Source: Streptosporangiaceae bacterium (GTDB taxonomy: Bacteria > Actinomycetota > Actinomycetes > Streptosporangiales > Streptosporangiaceae). From it: 64,000 nt of DNA. Below, in pieces: positions 40,506-50,220 of the stretch. The stretch spans positions 1 through 64,000 of the forward strand of contig JASHOE010000063.1 of assembly GCA_030041275.1 (NCBI GenBank), in the 5' to 3' direction. Below the pieces are notes generated by a model. It had not been told where the DNA came from. It saw only the letters and a program-made list of their open reading frames with translations, and did not search any database. The number at the start of each line of letters is the position of its first letter. Position 1 is the stretch's first letter. The position numbers and the translations under genes were made by a program.

Positions 40506-40796
40506 ATGCATACTCTGGCCATGTCCCCGGGCGAGCACACCGCGTGGACCGTCGCGGTAATCCTCGGCTTCGTCGTGGTCGTCGCCGTAGCGGCGCTGCT
40601 GAGCCTGCTCATTTACCTGGTCAGGCGCATCGACAACAGGGTCATCACCGTCAGGGACACCCTCAAGGCGGCGGCGGCCAACACGGCCGACGCAGCGCTC
40701 ATCCCGCAGGTCGCGGATGGCGTCGAGTTGGTCCTGGCCGAGGGCCTGCAGCACCATCTGTTCCTCGGTCGAGTGCTCGGGAAGGTGAAGTCATGA
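40506..40796 (+). CDS. Small single-TM protein 4 of the cox-associated cluster
   Basis: TVAVILGFVVVVAVAALLSLLIYLVRRIDNRVITVRDTLKAAAANTADAALIPQVADGVELV..., 96 aa. Confidence 0.72.
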   Translation: MHTLAMSPGEHTAWTVAVILGFVVVVAVAALLSLLIYLVRRIDNRVITVRDTLKAAAANTADAALIPQVADGVELVLAEGLQHHLFLGRVLGKVKS

Positions 40797-41155
40797 CGAC
40801 GCTGGTGGTCCTCACGGTCATCGTGATCCTGCTGCTGATCGCGGGGCTGGCCGTGTACCTGTTCTGGACCGGCTCGCTGCTCAACCGGATCGCCAGCAAT
40901 CTGGAAGAGAGCGCCGACCTTGTGCACACCATCGGCAGGAACGCGCAGGTGATCGTTCCCGGCGTCGAGCACATCAACGAGACCGGGGGCGTCGTCGCCG
41001 GGGCGCTGCCGTTGCTCTATGGCATGGCTGAGCAGATCGTCGCCGACGTGACGCCGCGGCCGCCGGCCCCTGAGCTGCCCGAGCCAGCGCGGCCGGCGTC
41101 CGGGACCCGTCGTTCCCGGATGCTCGACGCCGTCGGTTTCGTGCCGCGCGCGTAG
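40793..41155 (+). CDS. Small single-TM protein 5 of the cox-associated cluster
   Basis: MTTLVVLTVIVILLLIAGLAVYLFWTGSLLNRIASNLEESADLVHTIGRNAQVIVPGVEHINETGGVVAGALPLLYGM..., ATGA overlap with preceding gene. Confidence 0.75.
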   Translation: MTTLVVLTVIVILLLIAGLAVYLFWTGSLLNRIASNLEESADLVHTIGRNAQVIVPGVEHINETGGVVAGALPLLYGMAEQIVADVTPRPPAPELPEPARPASGTRRSRMLDAVGFVPRA

Positions 41156-41201
41156 CTACCCCGGATCTAGTCGCGTCCTCGGCGGCCCACTGGGCCAACG
41201 C

Positions 41202-41645
41202 TCAGGAGTGGCCAGGCTGATCAGGGCCGCGCCGCGCCACCGGTCCGGTGGTCGGCGCCGAGTATTCGCCGATCCAGTGGTCCTTCCACGCGTTGTCGAA
41301 CTGCTGCTCGTTGCAGCTCGGCCGGTAGATGGCGATCAGCTCACGGCTGATCTGCTCGCGGTGCGCTGAGGTGCCGCCGGGCACCTCGTACGTGCAGATG
41401 TACACCTTCCACTTCGAGCCCGCCCTGCGTATCCAGCAGGCGGCCCTGGGGTGCTTGAAAGGGAACCGCTCGGCCGAGAGATCGTCGGAATGGCCGACAT
41501 AACTCACCGCGTAGCGCTCCGGCTTCGCGTCCGGATCGGGTTTGTACAAGACGGCGTAGACCGCGGCAGTCGGCGGCGGGGTCCACCCGCCGAGTAGCCG
41601 CGGTCCTTCGAAGGGATAGCCGGCCAGGGAGCCAAGTCTGATCAC
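41202..41645 (-). CDS. Hypothetical protein with possible GIY-YIG-like N-terminus
   Basis: TAAVYAVLYKPDPDAKPERYAVSYVGHSDDLSAERF resembles GIY(x)nYIG; overlaps upstream gene. Confidence 0.5.
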   Translation of the reverse strand: MIRLGSLAGYPFEGPRLLGGWTPPPTAAVYAVLYKPDPDAKPERYAVSYVGHSDDLSAERFPFKHPRAACWIRRAGSKWKVYICTYEVPGGTSAHREQISRELIAIYRPSCNEQQFDNAWKDHWIGEYSAPTTGPVARRGPDQPGHS

Positions 41646-41929
41646 CGGTAGCCGTCCTGCGCATCCTCGGCCTCGCTGACAGCCTCGGTGCGGACCACCG
41701 GAGCGGCGGGCAGTCCTGCGGTCGCGGCGGCCTCGAGAAACTTCTGCGTCGCCGTCGCGATGGCGTCCTCACGGCTGTCCGCCTCGACCACGAGCTGGGC
41801 GCCGTACCGATTCGTGCCGATGCCAGTCGCGATGCCGTTGCTGGCTGCTACCGCGTCCGCCAGCTCGACGATCTCCTCCCGGCTCAGCACGTGCTCGCTT
41901 TCGGTTTCGATGCCGACGCTCCACCGCAC
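41642..41929 (-). CDS. Conserved-looking hypothetical protein
   Basis: 95 aa ORF between the VWA gene and the GIY-YIG-like gene, overlapping the latter by 4 bp. Confidence 0.6.
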   Translation of the reverse strand: MRWSVGIETESEHVLSREEIVELADAVAASNGIATGIGTNRYGAQLVVEADSREDAIATATQKFLEAAATAGLPAAPVVRTEAVSEAEDAQDGYR

Positions 41930-41954
41930 GTGGCGCTCCCTTCTGACTATCCGG

Positions 41955-43109
41955 CTAGTTCAGCACCGGCAGGAGGGCGGCCAGCTGCTCCAGACTGGCG
42001 AGGTCGTGTCCGGACAGCAACAGGTCGATGTGCGGTGCCGCCACCATCATGCCCACAGTGCTCGGGCGGAAGTGCGGGTCATCCCCCTTGTGCGGGTTGA
42101 GCCAGACGAGCCGGTAACAGAGCCGGGACAGCCGGTCCATGACCGCGGCCAGCTGTTCCGGGTCGCCGCGGTCGAGGCCATCGGAGCAGATCACCACGAC
42201 CCCGCCGCGGCAGAGGCCGCCGCGACCCCAGCGACGGACGAAGGTGTCCAGAGACTGTCCGATGCGAGTGCCGCCGTCCCAGTCGACCACGGCACGGGAT
42301 GCCTGCTCCAGCGCGCTGTCGGGGCGCCGGTGCTCCAGCATCTTGGTTATCCGCGTGAGTCTCGTACCGAAGCAGAAGACCTCGACTTTCGCAGCGGCAT
42401 GCCTGGCCGTGTGGGCGAACTGCAGGAGATGCCGCGAGTAATCGGCCATCGATCCTGATACGTCCAGGATCAGGATCAGCGGCCGCAGTCTGGTCTTGCG
42501 CTGGCGGAAGAATAGCTCGCCAGGCTCGCCGTGCATGCGCATCGAATCCCTGATCGTCCTGCGCAGGTCGGGCACACGTCCGGACGACGCCGCCCGGGTC
42601 CTGCGAGTCCGGCGGCGCGGTGGTGTCAGCCGCAGCCGCGCCATGATCCTGCGCAGCGCCGCCAGTTCGCCCGGCGTGCAGGCCGCGAACGAGCGATGTT
42701 TGAGCGCGTCGACGTCGGAGGCCATCCAGCCGAGTCGGGGCGCCTCATTCTCCTCATCGGGCGGCCCCGGCTCGGTGGCCGGCATGACGAGAGTTGCCGC
42801 TGCCTCGGCGGCAGCAGAAGCCCTGAGCATCAGCAGATCAGCCGCTCTGGCGCCGTCGGCGAGGAAATAGCGCCGGAATACCCGGTCGTAGGTCGCGATG
42901 TCGTCCGGCCTGCTGACGAGCGTCGCCCGGCCTGCCCAGTACAAGTCGAGCAGGTCGGTCGGGTCGAGCGGAGTCATCGCCGCGGTGTAGGTGAGTACGT
43001 CGCCGGTACCGACGGTGAGGCCCGCATTCCGAAGTTCGCGCCCGAACCCCACCAGCACCTCGATGAATGGCGGCGGCGGCGCGCTGTCGGGTGCGGCGGC
43101 CTCAGGCAC
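41955..43109 (-). CDS. VWA domain protein, CoxE-like (copy B)
   Basis: RPLILILDVSGSMADYSRHLLQFAHTARH; GTG 43109 overlapping the MoxR gene stop. Confidence 0.87.
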   Translation of the reverse strand: MPEAAAPDSAPPPPFIEVLVGFGRELRNAGLTVGTGDVLTYTAAMTPLDPTDLLDLYWAGRATLVSRPDDIATYDRVFRRYFLADGARAADLLMLRASAAAEAAATLVMPATEPGPPDEENEAPRLGWMASDVDALKHRSFAACTPGELAALRRIMARLRLTPPRRRTRRTRAASSGRVPDLRRTIRDSMRMHGEPGELFFRQRKTRLRPLILILDVSGSMADYSRHLLQFAHTARHAAAKVEVFCFGTRLTRITKMLEHRRPDSALEQASRAVVDWDGGTRIGQSLDTFVRRWGRGGLCRGGVVVICSDGLDRGDPEQLAAVMDRLSRLCYRLVWLNPHKGDDPHFRPSTVGMMVAAPHIDLLLSGHDLASLEQLAALLPVLN

Positions 43110-43977
43110 CTGACGTGATCTCCTCGAGGTTGTCCCGCACCAGGTCCAGGTCGTCCCGGTCCTTGATGACGGCGCCCAGAGTGTCATCCGCCGCTTGCGG
43201 CGAGAGCTCGGTCTCGCCAAGGAAGTCCAGCGTGCGGACCCAGTCGATCGTCTCGGCGACACCGGGCGGCTTCGCCAGGTCAAGTTCCCGCAGCCGGTGC
43301 ACGGCGCGGACCACCTTACGGGCGAGTGCTTCGGCCGCGCGAGGCTCGCGGATCAGCACGATCTCAACTTCTCGTTCCTGCGACGGGTACCCGATCCAGT
43401 GGTACAGGCACCGGCGCCGGAGCGCGTCGTGGAGCTCCCTGGTCCGGTTCGAGGTGAGGATCACAGCGGGCGGCGACTCCGTGGTGATCGTCCCGATCTC
43501 CGGGATGCTGACCTGGAAGTCCGACAGCACCTCGAGCAGGAACGCCTCGAACTCGTCATCGGCGCGGTCAACTTCGTCGATGAGCAGCACGGCCTGGTCG
43601 CCGGCCCGGACGGCCTCAAGCAGCGGGCGCTCTAGCAGGAATTTCGGGCCGAACAGCTTATCGACCGCCTGCTCGTCGGCCGCCTGGTGTTCCGACAGGG
43701 CCCGGATCTGCAGCATCTGCCGCGCGTAGTCCCACTCGTAGAGAGCCTGGTTCGTGTCGATGCCCTCGTAGCACTGAAGCCGGATCAACCGGCGGCCAAA
43801 GACACTAGCCAGCACCTTGGCAACCTCGGTTTTGCCGACCCCGACCTCGCCCTCGAGCAGCACAGGACGGTGCAACGACAGCGAGACCAGAAGCGCCGTA
43901 GCCAGGCCACGATCCGCGAGATAGCCACCCTGCCGCAGATTCTTCGTCAGCTCACCGACGGTACCGGGGTACTCCAC
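43102..43977 (-). CDS. MoxR-type AAA+ ATPase, CoxD-like (copy B)
   Basis: LLEGEVGVGKTEVAKVLA, LLIDEVDRADDEFEAFLLEVL, LTSNRTRELHDALRRRCLYHWIGYP. Confidence 0.9.
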   Translation of the reverse strand: MEYPGTVGELTKNLRQGGYLADRGLATALLVSLSLHRPVLLEGEVGVGKTEVAKVLASVFGRRLIRLQCYEGIDTNQALYEWDYARQMLQIRALSEHQAADEQAVDKLFGPKFLLERPLLEAVRAGDQAVLLIDEVDRADDEFEAFLLEVLSDFQVSIPEIGTITTESPPAVILTSNRTRELHDALRRRCLYHWIGYPSQEREVEIVLIREPRAAEALARKVVRAVHRLRELDLAKPPGVAETIDWVRTLDFLGETELSPQAADDTLGAVIKDRDDLDLVRDNLEEITSGA

Positions 43978-44015
43978 CGAGCGATCTCCTCGCCGTCAGG
44001 TGCACGATGTCGCGG

Positions 44016-44285
44016 TCAGCGGGCTTCGGGCGATCCCATGACGAGATCGCGGATGCTGGGCTCTGACTCGTTGAGTTTCCCCTCGCGGGCCAGCTTCTCC
44101 CGCCATGCACCAGCAAGATCACCATCGGTGGCGAACCCGGCGAACCCGACGCCCGCGTCGTCCATCCGCTTGCAGGTCTTCTCTCCGCACGTTTCGTCCA
44201 GATCGGCGGCCGTCTGCCCCTGGCTGCCCCAGATCTCGCGCAGCACGTCGAGCGCCTCAGCAGGCTCTGCGCTCATATCGGACAT
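44016..44285 (-). CDS. Hypothetical protein, first gene of the MoxR/VWA copy B operon
   Basis: MSDMSAEPAEALDVLREIWGSQGQTAADLDETCGEKTCKRMDDAG..., 38 bp upstream of moxR B. Confidence 0.6.
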   Translation of the reverse strand: MSDMSAEPAEALDVLREIWGSQGQTAADLDETCGEKTCKRMDDAGVGFAGFATDGDLAGAWREKLAREGKLNESEPSIRDLVMGSPEAR

Positions 44286-44444
44286 CCTTTCCGCCTCGGA
44301 GCCTCTTCACCTGACTCTAGCTCCGGAGGCTCGCCCATCGCGAACCAGGCTAAATGATCTCTCGATGCTCGGGCGTGCCGTTCCTGCCGCGGCTGGCTGC
44401 ACCGGCATGATGGGTCCGCAGACCAGTATTCGGGAGGCACGGCC

Positions 44445-45197
44445 ATGGCAATGACGGCGACGGCGAGCACAATAGCGACCGTGCCGGATCTGAAGTTTCG
44501 TAGCGACATGACCGTCGAGCTGGTCAAGCACGCTGCCTCGGACGCCGACGTGATCTGGGCGGCGAGGGTCTCGACCAAAGGCGAGCAGTCCCTCGCCGAC
44601 ATCGACGCCGACCCTGAGCGCTCAGCCGGGCTCATCAACTATCTGATGCGGGACCGGCACGGCACGCCCTTCGAGCACTCGTCGATGACGTTCTATGTGA
44701 GCGCGCCGATCTTCGTGTTTCGCGAGTTCATGCGGCACCGGACGTTCAGCTATAACGAGGAGAGCGGCCGCTACCGCCAGCTCGAGCCGGTCTTCTACGT
44801 GCCGGGACCTGACCGCAAGCTGGTCCAGTCAGGCAAGCCTGGCGCCTACATCTTCAGCGCGGGTAGCACCGAGCAGCACGCCCTGGTCACGGAGACCGTG
44901 GAGGCCGCGTGCCGCCAGTCGTACGCCGCCTACCTAGCGATGCTGGAGGCAGGCGTGGCCCGCGAGGTAGCTCGCACCGTGCTGCCGGTGGGCCTGTATT
45001 CGTCCATGTACGCCACCTGCAATGCCCGCGCGCTGATGAACTTCCTGTCGCTGCGGGTGAAAGACGAGAACGCAGCGTTCCCCTCGTTCCCGCAGCGCGA
45101 GATCGAGATGGTCGCCGAGCAGATGGAGGCCCTGTGGGCCCGCCTGATGCCGCTCACTCATGCAGCGTTCGAGCGCAACGGCCGCGTCTGCCCGTAG
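44445..45197 (+). CDS. thyX: Flavin-dependent thymidylate synthase
   Basis: ThyX motif RHRTFSYNEESGRY; C-terminal NARALMNFLSLR. Confidence 0.95.
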   Translation: MAMTATASTIATVPDLKFRSDMTVELVKHAASDADVIWAARVSTKGEQSLADIDADPERSAGLINYLMRDRHGTPFEHSSMTFYVSAPIFVFREFMRHRTFSYNEESGRYRQLEPVFYVPGPDRKLVQSGKPGAYIFSAGSTEQHALVTETVEAACRQSYAAYLAMLEAGVAREVARTVLPVGLYSSMYATCNARALMNFLSLRVKDENAAFPSFPQREIEMVAEQMEALWARLMPLTHAAFERNGRVCP

Positions 45198-45740
45198 CCC
45201 TAGTCCATCGTCGGCTCGCTGCAGGCCCAGTAGGCGGCGAATCACCTTGAACTAGGACGTTGATCGACTTTGCCAGCGAAGGACCGCGGACGTCGTGAAA
45301 ATAGGACTCATGACGGTACGTACTGTCGAGATCGCGCATAGTGATCAGGCTGACCAGGCCGAGTGGGACAGCATCTGGGAGCGTCTCACGCGGCCGATCC
45401 CGGACGGCGCTATCGCGGGGGACAGGGCAGAGTGGGACAGCATCATCTTCGAGATCGCCGAGGCTCTCGGGCCGGCCAGTCTGAGAGTGCCGGGGCGCCA
45501 CGCCCGGCGAGCTACCGCTTCCGCAGCAAATGATCGGGCTATCTACAGATGATTCAAAAAATGGCATCTCTACCGTATTAATGGCGATACCGGGCGTCGG
45601 CCAGCTCACTGCTCGATCGCTTACCGCTGTGCACTAGCCGGCCGCGGGTGGCAGACCCCTGCGCCGGCAGTCGGCCGCCGTGGCCGAATCGCCTGCTCTA
45701 TCGCCCGCACGTTTGGCAGGCGCCCCCTGGGTATTGTCGA

Positions 45741-46739
45741 ATGCGAGGTTCCCGAGTCGCACGGAGTGCCATGCCTGGTCAGAGTGGTCAGCTCAGCGCA
45801 GGCCCAGGCTGGCATGTGGTCCAGTTCTACGGTGCTGACCAGGACCTGGCTGCCAGCGTCGGCAGCTTCCTTTCTGACGGCCTGCTGGCGGGCGAATCCG
45901 CTGTTGTGGTGGCTACTCTGCCGCACCGGCTGGCGTTCGAGGCAGAGCTTGCCCGGTCAGCTATCGACGTCAGCGCAGCCCTGGCGGCCGGCCGGTTGCA
46001 GATGCTGGACGCCGCCCAGACACTGAAAGGCTTTTCAGCCGGTGATCGACTTCGCCACGACCGTTTTGAAGCCCTAGTCGGTGCCGTTATCGGGTCGGCC
46101 GCCGAGGCTGGGCAGCCAGTTCGTATCTACGCCGAGTTGGTCGCGCTGCTTTGGGATGACGGGCATATCGCCGCCGCCATCGAACTCGAGTCACTGTGGA
46201 ACGACCTGAGTTCCCGCCTGCCATTTTCGCTGCGGTGCGCATATCCCGCCCGCGTCCCGCCCGCGGAGGCTGACGCGGGTGTACTGGACAAGGTGTGCCG
46301 CCTCCATACTGCGGTGATCGGGCACTACACCGGCCCGGTCAACGGTTCGGCTGATCGCTCGCACGAAGCCGCGGCCGTACGCAGCTTTCCGCACGCGCTG
46401 GAGTCACCGCGGGCTGCCCGCCATTTCGTGCTGGACGCTCTCGGCCTGCCGGAGGACCAGGCGCTCGCAGTGGACGCCGCGATCGTCACTGCCGAGTTGG
46501 CCGCCAACGCCGTGCTGCATACCCACTCGGGGTTCACGGTCGAGGTATCTCGGTCGGCGTCAGCGGTTCGGATATCGGTGCGTGATGCGATGCCGCTGGA
46601 GACCCCGGACGGTGAAGCGGAGCTGCCGGTTCGGCACGGCCATGGCCTGTGGGTCATCGCCCAGGCGGCGGACGACTGGGCGGTGGAGCCGTTGCCTGAT
46701 GGCAAGGTTGTCTGGGCAGAACTGCCCGCTTCGCCTTGA
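45741..46739 (+). CDS. MEDS-domain sensor with HATPase (RsbW-like) domain
   Basis: WHVVQFYGADQDLAASVGSFLSDGLLAGESAVVVAT plus VTAELAANAVLHTHSGFTVEV... GHGLWVIAQAAD; start could also be 45771. Confidence 0.8.
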   Translation: MRGSRVARSAMPGQSGQLSAGPGWHVVQFYGADQDLAASVGSFLSDGLLAGESAVVVATLPHRLAFEAELARSAIDVSAALAAGRLQMLDAAQTLKGFSAGDRLRHDRFEALVGAVIGSAAEAGQPVRIYAELVALLWDDGHIAAAIELESLWNDLSSRLPFSLRCAYPARVPPAEADAGVLDKVCRLHTAVIGHYTGPVNGSADRSHEAAAVRSFPHALESPRAARHFVLDALGLPEDQALAVDAAIVTAELAANAVLHTHSGFTVEVSRSASAVRISVRDAMPLETPDGEAELPVRHGHGLWVIAQAADDWAVEPLPDGKVVWAELPASP

Positions 46740-47249
46740 GCGAAGCGCACTTCGACCGGCGCGAGCGCTTCAGGCGCTGTTGAGGCAGCATAGTCTGCCA
46801 CCTTCCCAATGACCCCAACGCCGATCGGTGGGGTGCTGGGCCCTGGGCATCGTGGTGCCTCCGAGGGCTCGCCCAGCAGGGATGACTGGCTTACCGTCGT
46901 GTCATGGGCTTACCCAGCTGGCTGAGGCGCGTGGTTCGGGCAAACGCCGCCAACATCGGTGTCGGCCTCCTCGTAGCTGTCACCGTCGCGGTCGTCCTAT
47001 TCGCCGACAGAGGGAGTCCGGCGACCCGCGAGCAGGTCCATGCACCGATCCGCGTGCAGCTGCTGCCCGCGGTAGTCCATGTCACGTGCCCGCAGCCTGA
47101 CACCCCGAGTGCGGCGTGCGCAGTCATCCGGGTTGCTGTCCCTGGGCGCCGTCCTCGCTGACACGCCGACTGGCCGACCCCGCGGCCCGGCACGACCTGG
47201 CATCGTAAGGTCGGTCGGAATAGTGGTCGGACTGCCCATCGGAGAGCTC

Positions 47250-47957
47250 ATGCCCAGATCCATCGCCGTGTTCGGCGCCGGGCCCGGCCTTGGCCAGGCT
47301 GTCGCCCGTCGCTATGCCCGAGAGGGTTACGCCGTCACATTGGTAGCTCGTCGATCGGAGCCGCTTGGGCGTCTGGCGAAGGATCTGACGAGCGTCGGGG
47401 CAACCGCGCACGTCATCACTGCCGACCTATCCGACACCAGTACGACGCCTCGACTGGCAGCGCAGATTCGCGCTAAGACCGGCCATCTCGACGCCTTCTA
47501 CTATGCACCCACCCCAGCCACTGGCTTCGTTTCCGCGGCCAGCCTAACGCCGCGGTACGCGCAGAAATTCATGCCGCTGATCTTCTACACGATGCTGGCA
47601 CTCGTGCAGGAGTTCCTGCCGCACATGCTCGAGCAGGGGGACGGCGCCATCCTGACGGCGCAGGGCGGCAGCACGGTGCGGGGCCTGCCGAATATGAGCG
47701 GCCCCAGTCCCGCACAAGCCGCTCAGCGCAACTGGCTGCAAGCGCTGCACGCAGAGGTAGCAGAGAAAGGCGTCTACGTCGGCATGCTTTACATCGGTGC
47801 AGCCATCAGGAACAGTGCCTTCCACAGCGAGATGGAAACGGCCAGAGCTGCTGGCGGCCCCGTCTGGGAGATGCAGACGGTCGACCCCGAATACCTCGCC
47901 GACTTGCTCTGGAATATGCACGGCGCGAAGGAACAGCGCGAAGTCAGCTATCCGTAG
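47250..47957 (+). CDS. Short-chain dehydrogenase/reductase family protein
   Basis: IAVFGAGPGLGQAVARRYAREGYAVTLVARR Rossmann motif. Confidence 0.82.
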   Translation: MPRSIAVFGAGPGLGQAVARRYAREGYAVTLVARRSEPLGRLAKDLTSVGATAHVITADLSDTSTTPRLAAQIRAKTGHLDAFYYAPTPATGFVSAASLTPRYAQKFMPLIFYTMLALVQEFLPHMLEQGDGAILTAQGGSTVRGLPNMSGPSPAQAAQRNWLQALHAEVAEKGVYVGMLYIGAAIRNSAFHSEMETARAAGGPVWEMQTVDPEYLADLLWNMHGAKEQREVSYP

Positions 47958-48052
47958 GCCGCTGCGCTGGCAATGGTCCTGCGGACGGGCAGGACCCCAC
48001 TCCGAGCCCAGGGTCGCAACTGGCTGCCTCTCTTGCGGCGTCATTATGTGCG

Positions 48053-49639
48053 TCACGTCCGGTTCAGCACGCGGGTGACCCCGGCGACCAGAGCGGCAAC
48101 CAGGATCCAGCCGCTGATGATGAGGGCGTAGGCGACCGCCAGGCTCCCTCCGGTTGGGTTCCAGTCGCTCGCCTGCCCAAGGCTGACAAGCGGGACTAGC
48201 AGATCTAGCGTGTAGACGACCGGATTGAAGTGCAAACCGGCATCGACGGGCAGTGGTGTCGGCCTGTGCCCGGCGAAGTAGGCCGATCCGGCGGCGACCA
48301 GGCCACACAGCCAGGCGCCTGCAAGCCACGGCCGGTAGCCATACCCGACAGTCACGTCGATTAGCACTCCCCAGGCCCGGCCGGCGGGACCCAGCGTCCG
48401 GCGGCGCATGCGCTGCGCTATCAGCAGCACCACTCGGGCGTCGTCGTCTCGGCCCGAGGCGCGGTAGAACGCCGCGAGTTGCCGGAACGGCTGTGGTCGG
48501 AACTTCCGGGAGCGGGCTAGCCACTCCAGTCGCTGCCGTGCGGGCAGCGGGTCGTCTAGATCCTCGTAGACCAGGCCGTCCACCAGCAGTTCCGTTGGCC
48601 ATGCGCGTGGCTCGTCATGCAGCGCACCCACTCTTGCCATGCGCAGATCCAGCGCGCCATCCAGACGCGCCGGATCGACGGCACTGCCGCCGTCAGCGGA
48701 AGTCCCCGCGAAGTCGAGCCGCCCGGTGATCCGGGCCGAGCTCAGCCGGACCCCGCCCCGGACCACGGCGCCGGACAAGCTCAGGCCGCCGTCGATCACT
48801 GCATGGTCCGCGCTCAGCGCGATTCCGCCAGGATTGTCCAGCCGGGCATCGTCCAGATGCAGTCCGCCGCCAATCTGAGCGCCGTCCAACAGGATCTGGC
48901 CGGTGACGCTGAGTGGCTCGCGCGGTTCCTTGTAGCCGCGGGGGGCATACAGGCCGGTCTCGACCCGCAGGCCCTGGGCCAGCAGCGCTGGCCCCGGGCC
49001 TGCGTGGGACAGGCCGGTTCCGTCCAGACGCAAATAGCCGCCGACCCGGGCTCCCGGCAGCCGCAGCTGGCCTTCGATCCGAAGGTCATGGAGGTAGACG
49101 GCGGCCTCGACGATCAGCAGGTCGCCGTTCAGCGCGAGATCACCCGGCCGGCTCAAGGTCGTACCGCTGAGGTCGACTTCGGTGATCCTTGCGGCGTAGA
49201 GCGACAGCCAGCTCATCCGGCAACCGTGTGCTGTCAGCACCCCACGCAGCCTGAGCCGGTCGGCTTCCAGATGATGCAGGTAGCACCCCTCGAGACGGAA
49301 GGTCACTGCGGAAGCCTCCGCCAGGTCAACTCCCTCATCGAATGCGCAATGCACAAACTCTGCCGGCACTCCGATCGTCGCGTGAGCCAACCGCAGCTTC
49401 CCCGTCACCCGCGCGCCCGCCAGCCTGAGGCGGGGCAGGCCTCCTGCTCCGACCGGCGCCGCCTCGGTGAGCAGCCGGGCGATCACATCCGCCCGGATGT
49501 GCCGTTTCGGTCCCCACGAGGAAACGTTCTGCGGCCCATCCTCGGCACCCGCTCCGAGATCGAGCAGCTTCCCCGCGGCACATGCCTGCTCAAGACGCCG
49601 TTCATTGGCCGAGAACTGACGTTCCTGACTGGCCACCAT
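48053..49639 (-). CDS. Beta-helix-repeat protein with C-terminal TM region
   Basis: Recurrent LRLxGaxVxGxLxL-type repeats followed by hydrophobic segments (WLAGAWLCGLVAAGSAYFAG; LAVAYALIISGWILVAALVAGVTRVL). Confidence 0.7.
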   Translation of the reverse strand: MVASQERQFSANERRLEQACAAGKLLDLGAGAEDGPQNVSSWGPKRHIRADVIARLLTEAAPVGAGGLPRLRLAGARVTGKLRLAHATIGVPAEFVHCAFDEGVDLAEASAVTFRLEGCYLHHLEADRLRLRGVLTAHGCRMSWLSLYAARITEVDLSGTTLSRPGDLALNGDLLIVEAAVYLHDLRIEGQLRLPGARVGGYLRLDGTGLSHAGPGPALLAQGLRVETGLYAPRGYKEPREPLSVTGQILLDGAQIGGGLHLDDARLDNPGGIALSADHAVIDGGLSLSGAVVRGGVRLSSARITGRLDFAGTSADGGSAVDPARLDGALDLRMARVGALHDEPRAWPTELLVDGLVYEDLDDPLPARQRLEWLARSRKFRPQPFRQLAAFYRASGRDDDARVVLLIAQRMRRRTLGPAGRAWGVLIDVTVGYGYRPWLAGAWLCGLVAAGSAYFAGHRPTPLPVDAGLHFNPVVYTLDLLVPLVSLGQASDWNPTGGSLAVAYALIISGWILVAALVAGVTRVLNRT

Positions 49640-50084
49640 AAGCCACAATAATGGCAGATCGGATATCCAGCTGCTGGCCGCGACATCGCTCGGCTTTGCC
49701 CGCAGGCGACTGGCACGTCTGCCGCGATCGTCTGACGCTGCCCGGTGCGGGCGCCAGAAGGCGCGCCGACAGCAACGAACCCTGCTGAGTTCACTGGCGC
49801 CACTGAGACGCGACAGCGCCAGGCCCGAAGAGAACCTACAGCCAGGTACGTGGCTGACGCGTGACCAGCTAGGGCGTAAACAGCGTCCGGTGCCTCATCG
49901 CAGACGACTTTGACGGAGCCGTCGGGACCGCTCGCGCTGCGTATGGCCACGAGGCCGATCATCCCTGCGTCGCCCTGATCGAAGACGGACACAAATTCAG
50001 GGCCTATCGAGACGACCAAGAAAGTCTACGGACACTTGTGGCCTGGGGTCGGTCTGTCTGTGTGGGCACCCCTACCGAACTGGG

Positions 50085-50158
50085 TGGGCCTGGGAGGACT
50101 TGAACCTCCGACCTCTTCCTTATCAGGGAAGCGCTCTAACCGTCTGAGCTACAGGCCC
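50085..50158 (-). tRNA. tRNA-Ile (anticodon GAT)
   Basis: GGGCCTGTAGCTCAGACGGTTAGAGCGCTTCCCTGATAAGGAAGAGGTCGGAGGTTCAAGTCCTCCCAGGCCCA; complete cloverleaf. Confidence 0.96.
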
Positions 50159-50220
50159 GCAACGCCGACCGACGGGTCCGGCACGACCGCTTAGGCTACC
50201 GCAATCCGCGACGTCCGCGC

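Noticed and set aside
45295-45552. 85-aa ORF with duplicated AEWDSI motif
   Set aside because: No clear family or convincing start signal; might be real but unsupported
47544-48602. 352-aa minus-strand ORF overlapping the SDR gene and beta-helix gene
   Set aside because: Out-of-frame ORF overlapping better-supported genes on both sides
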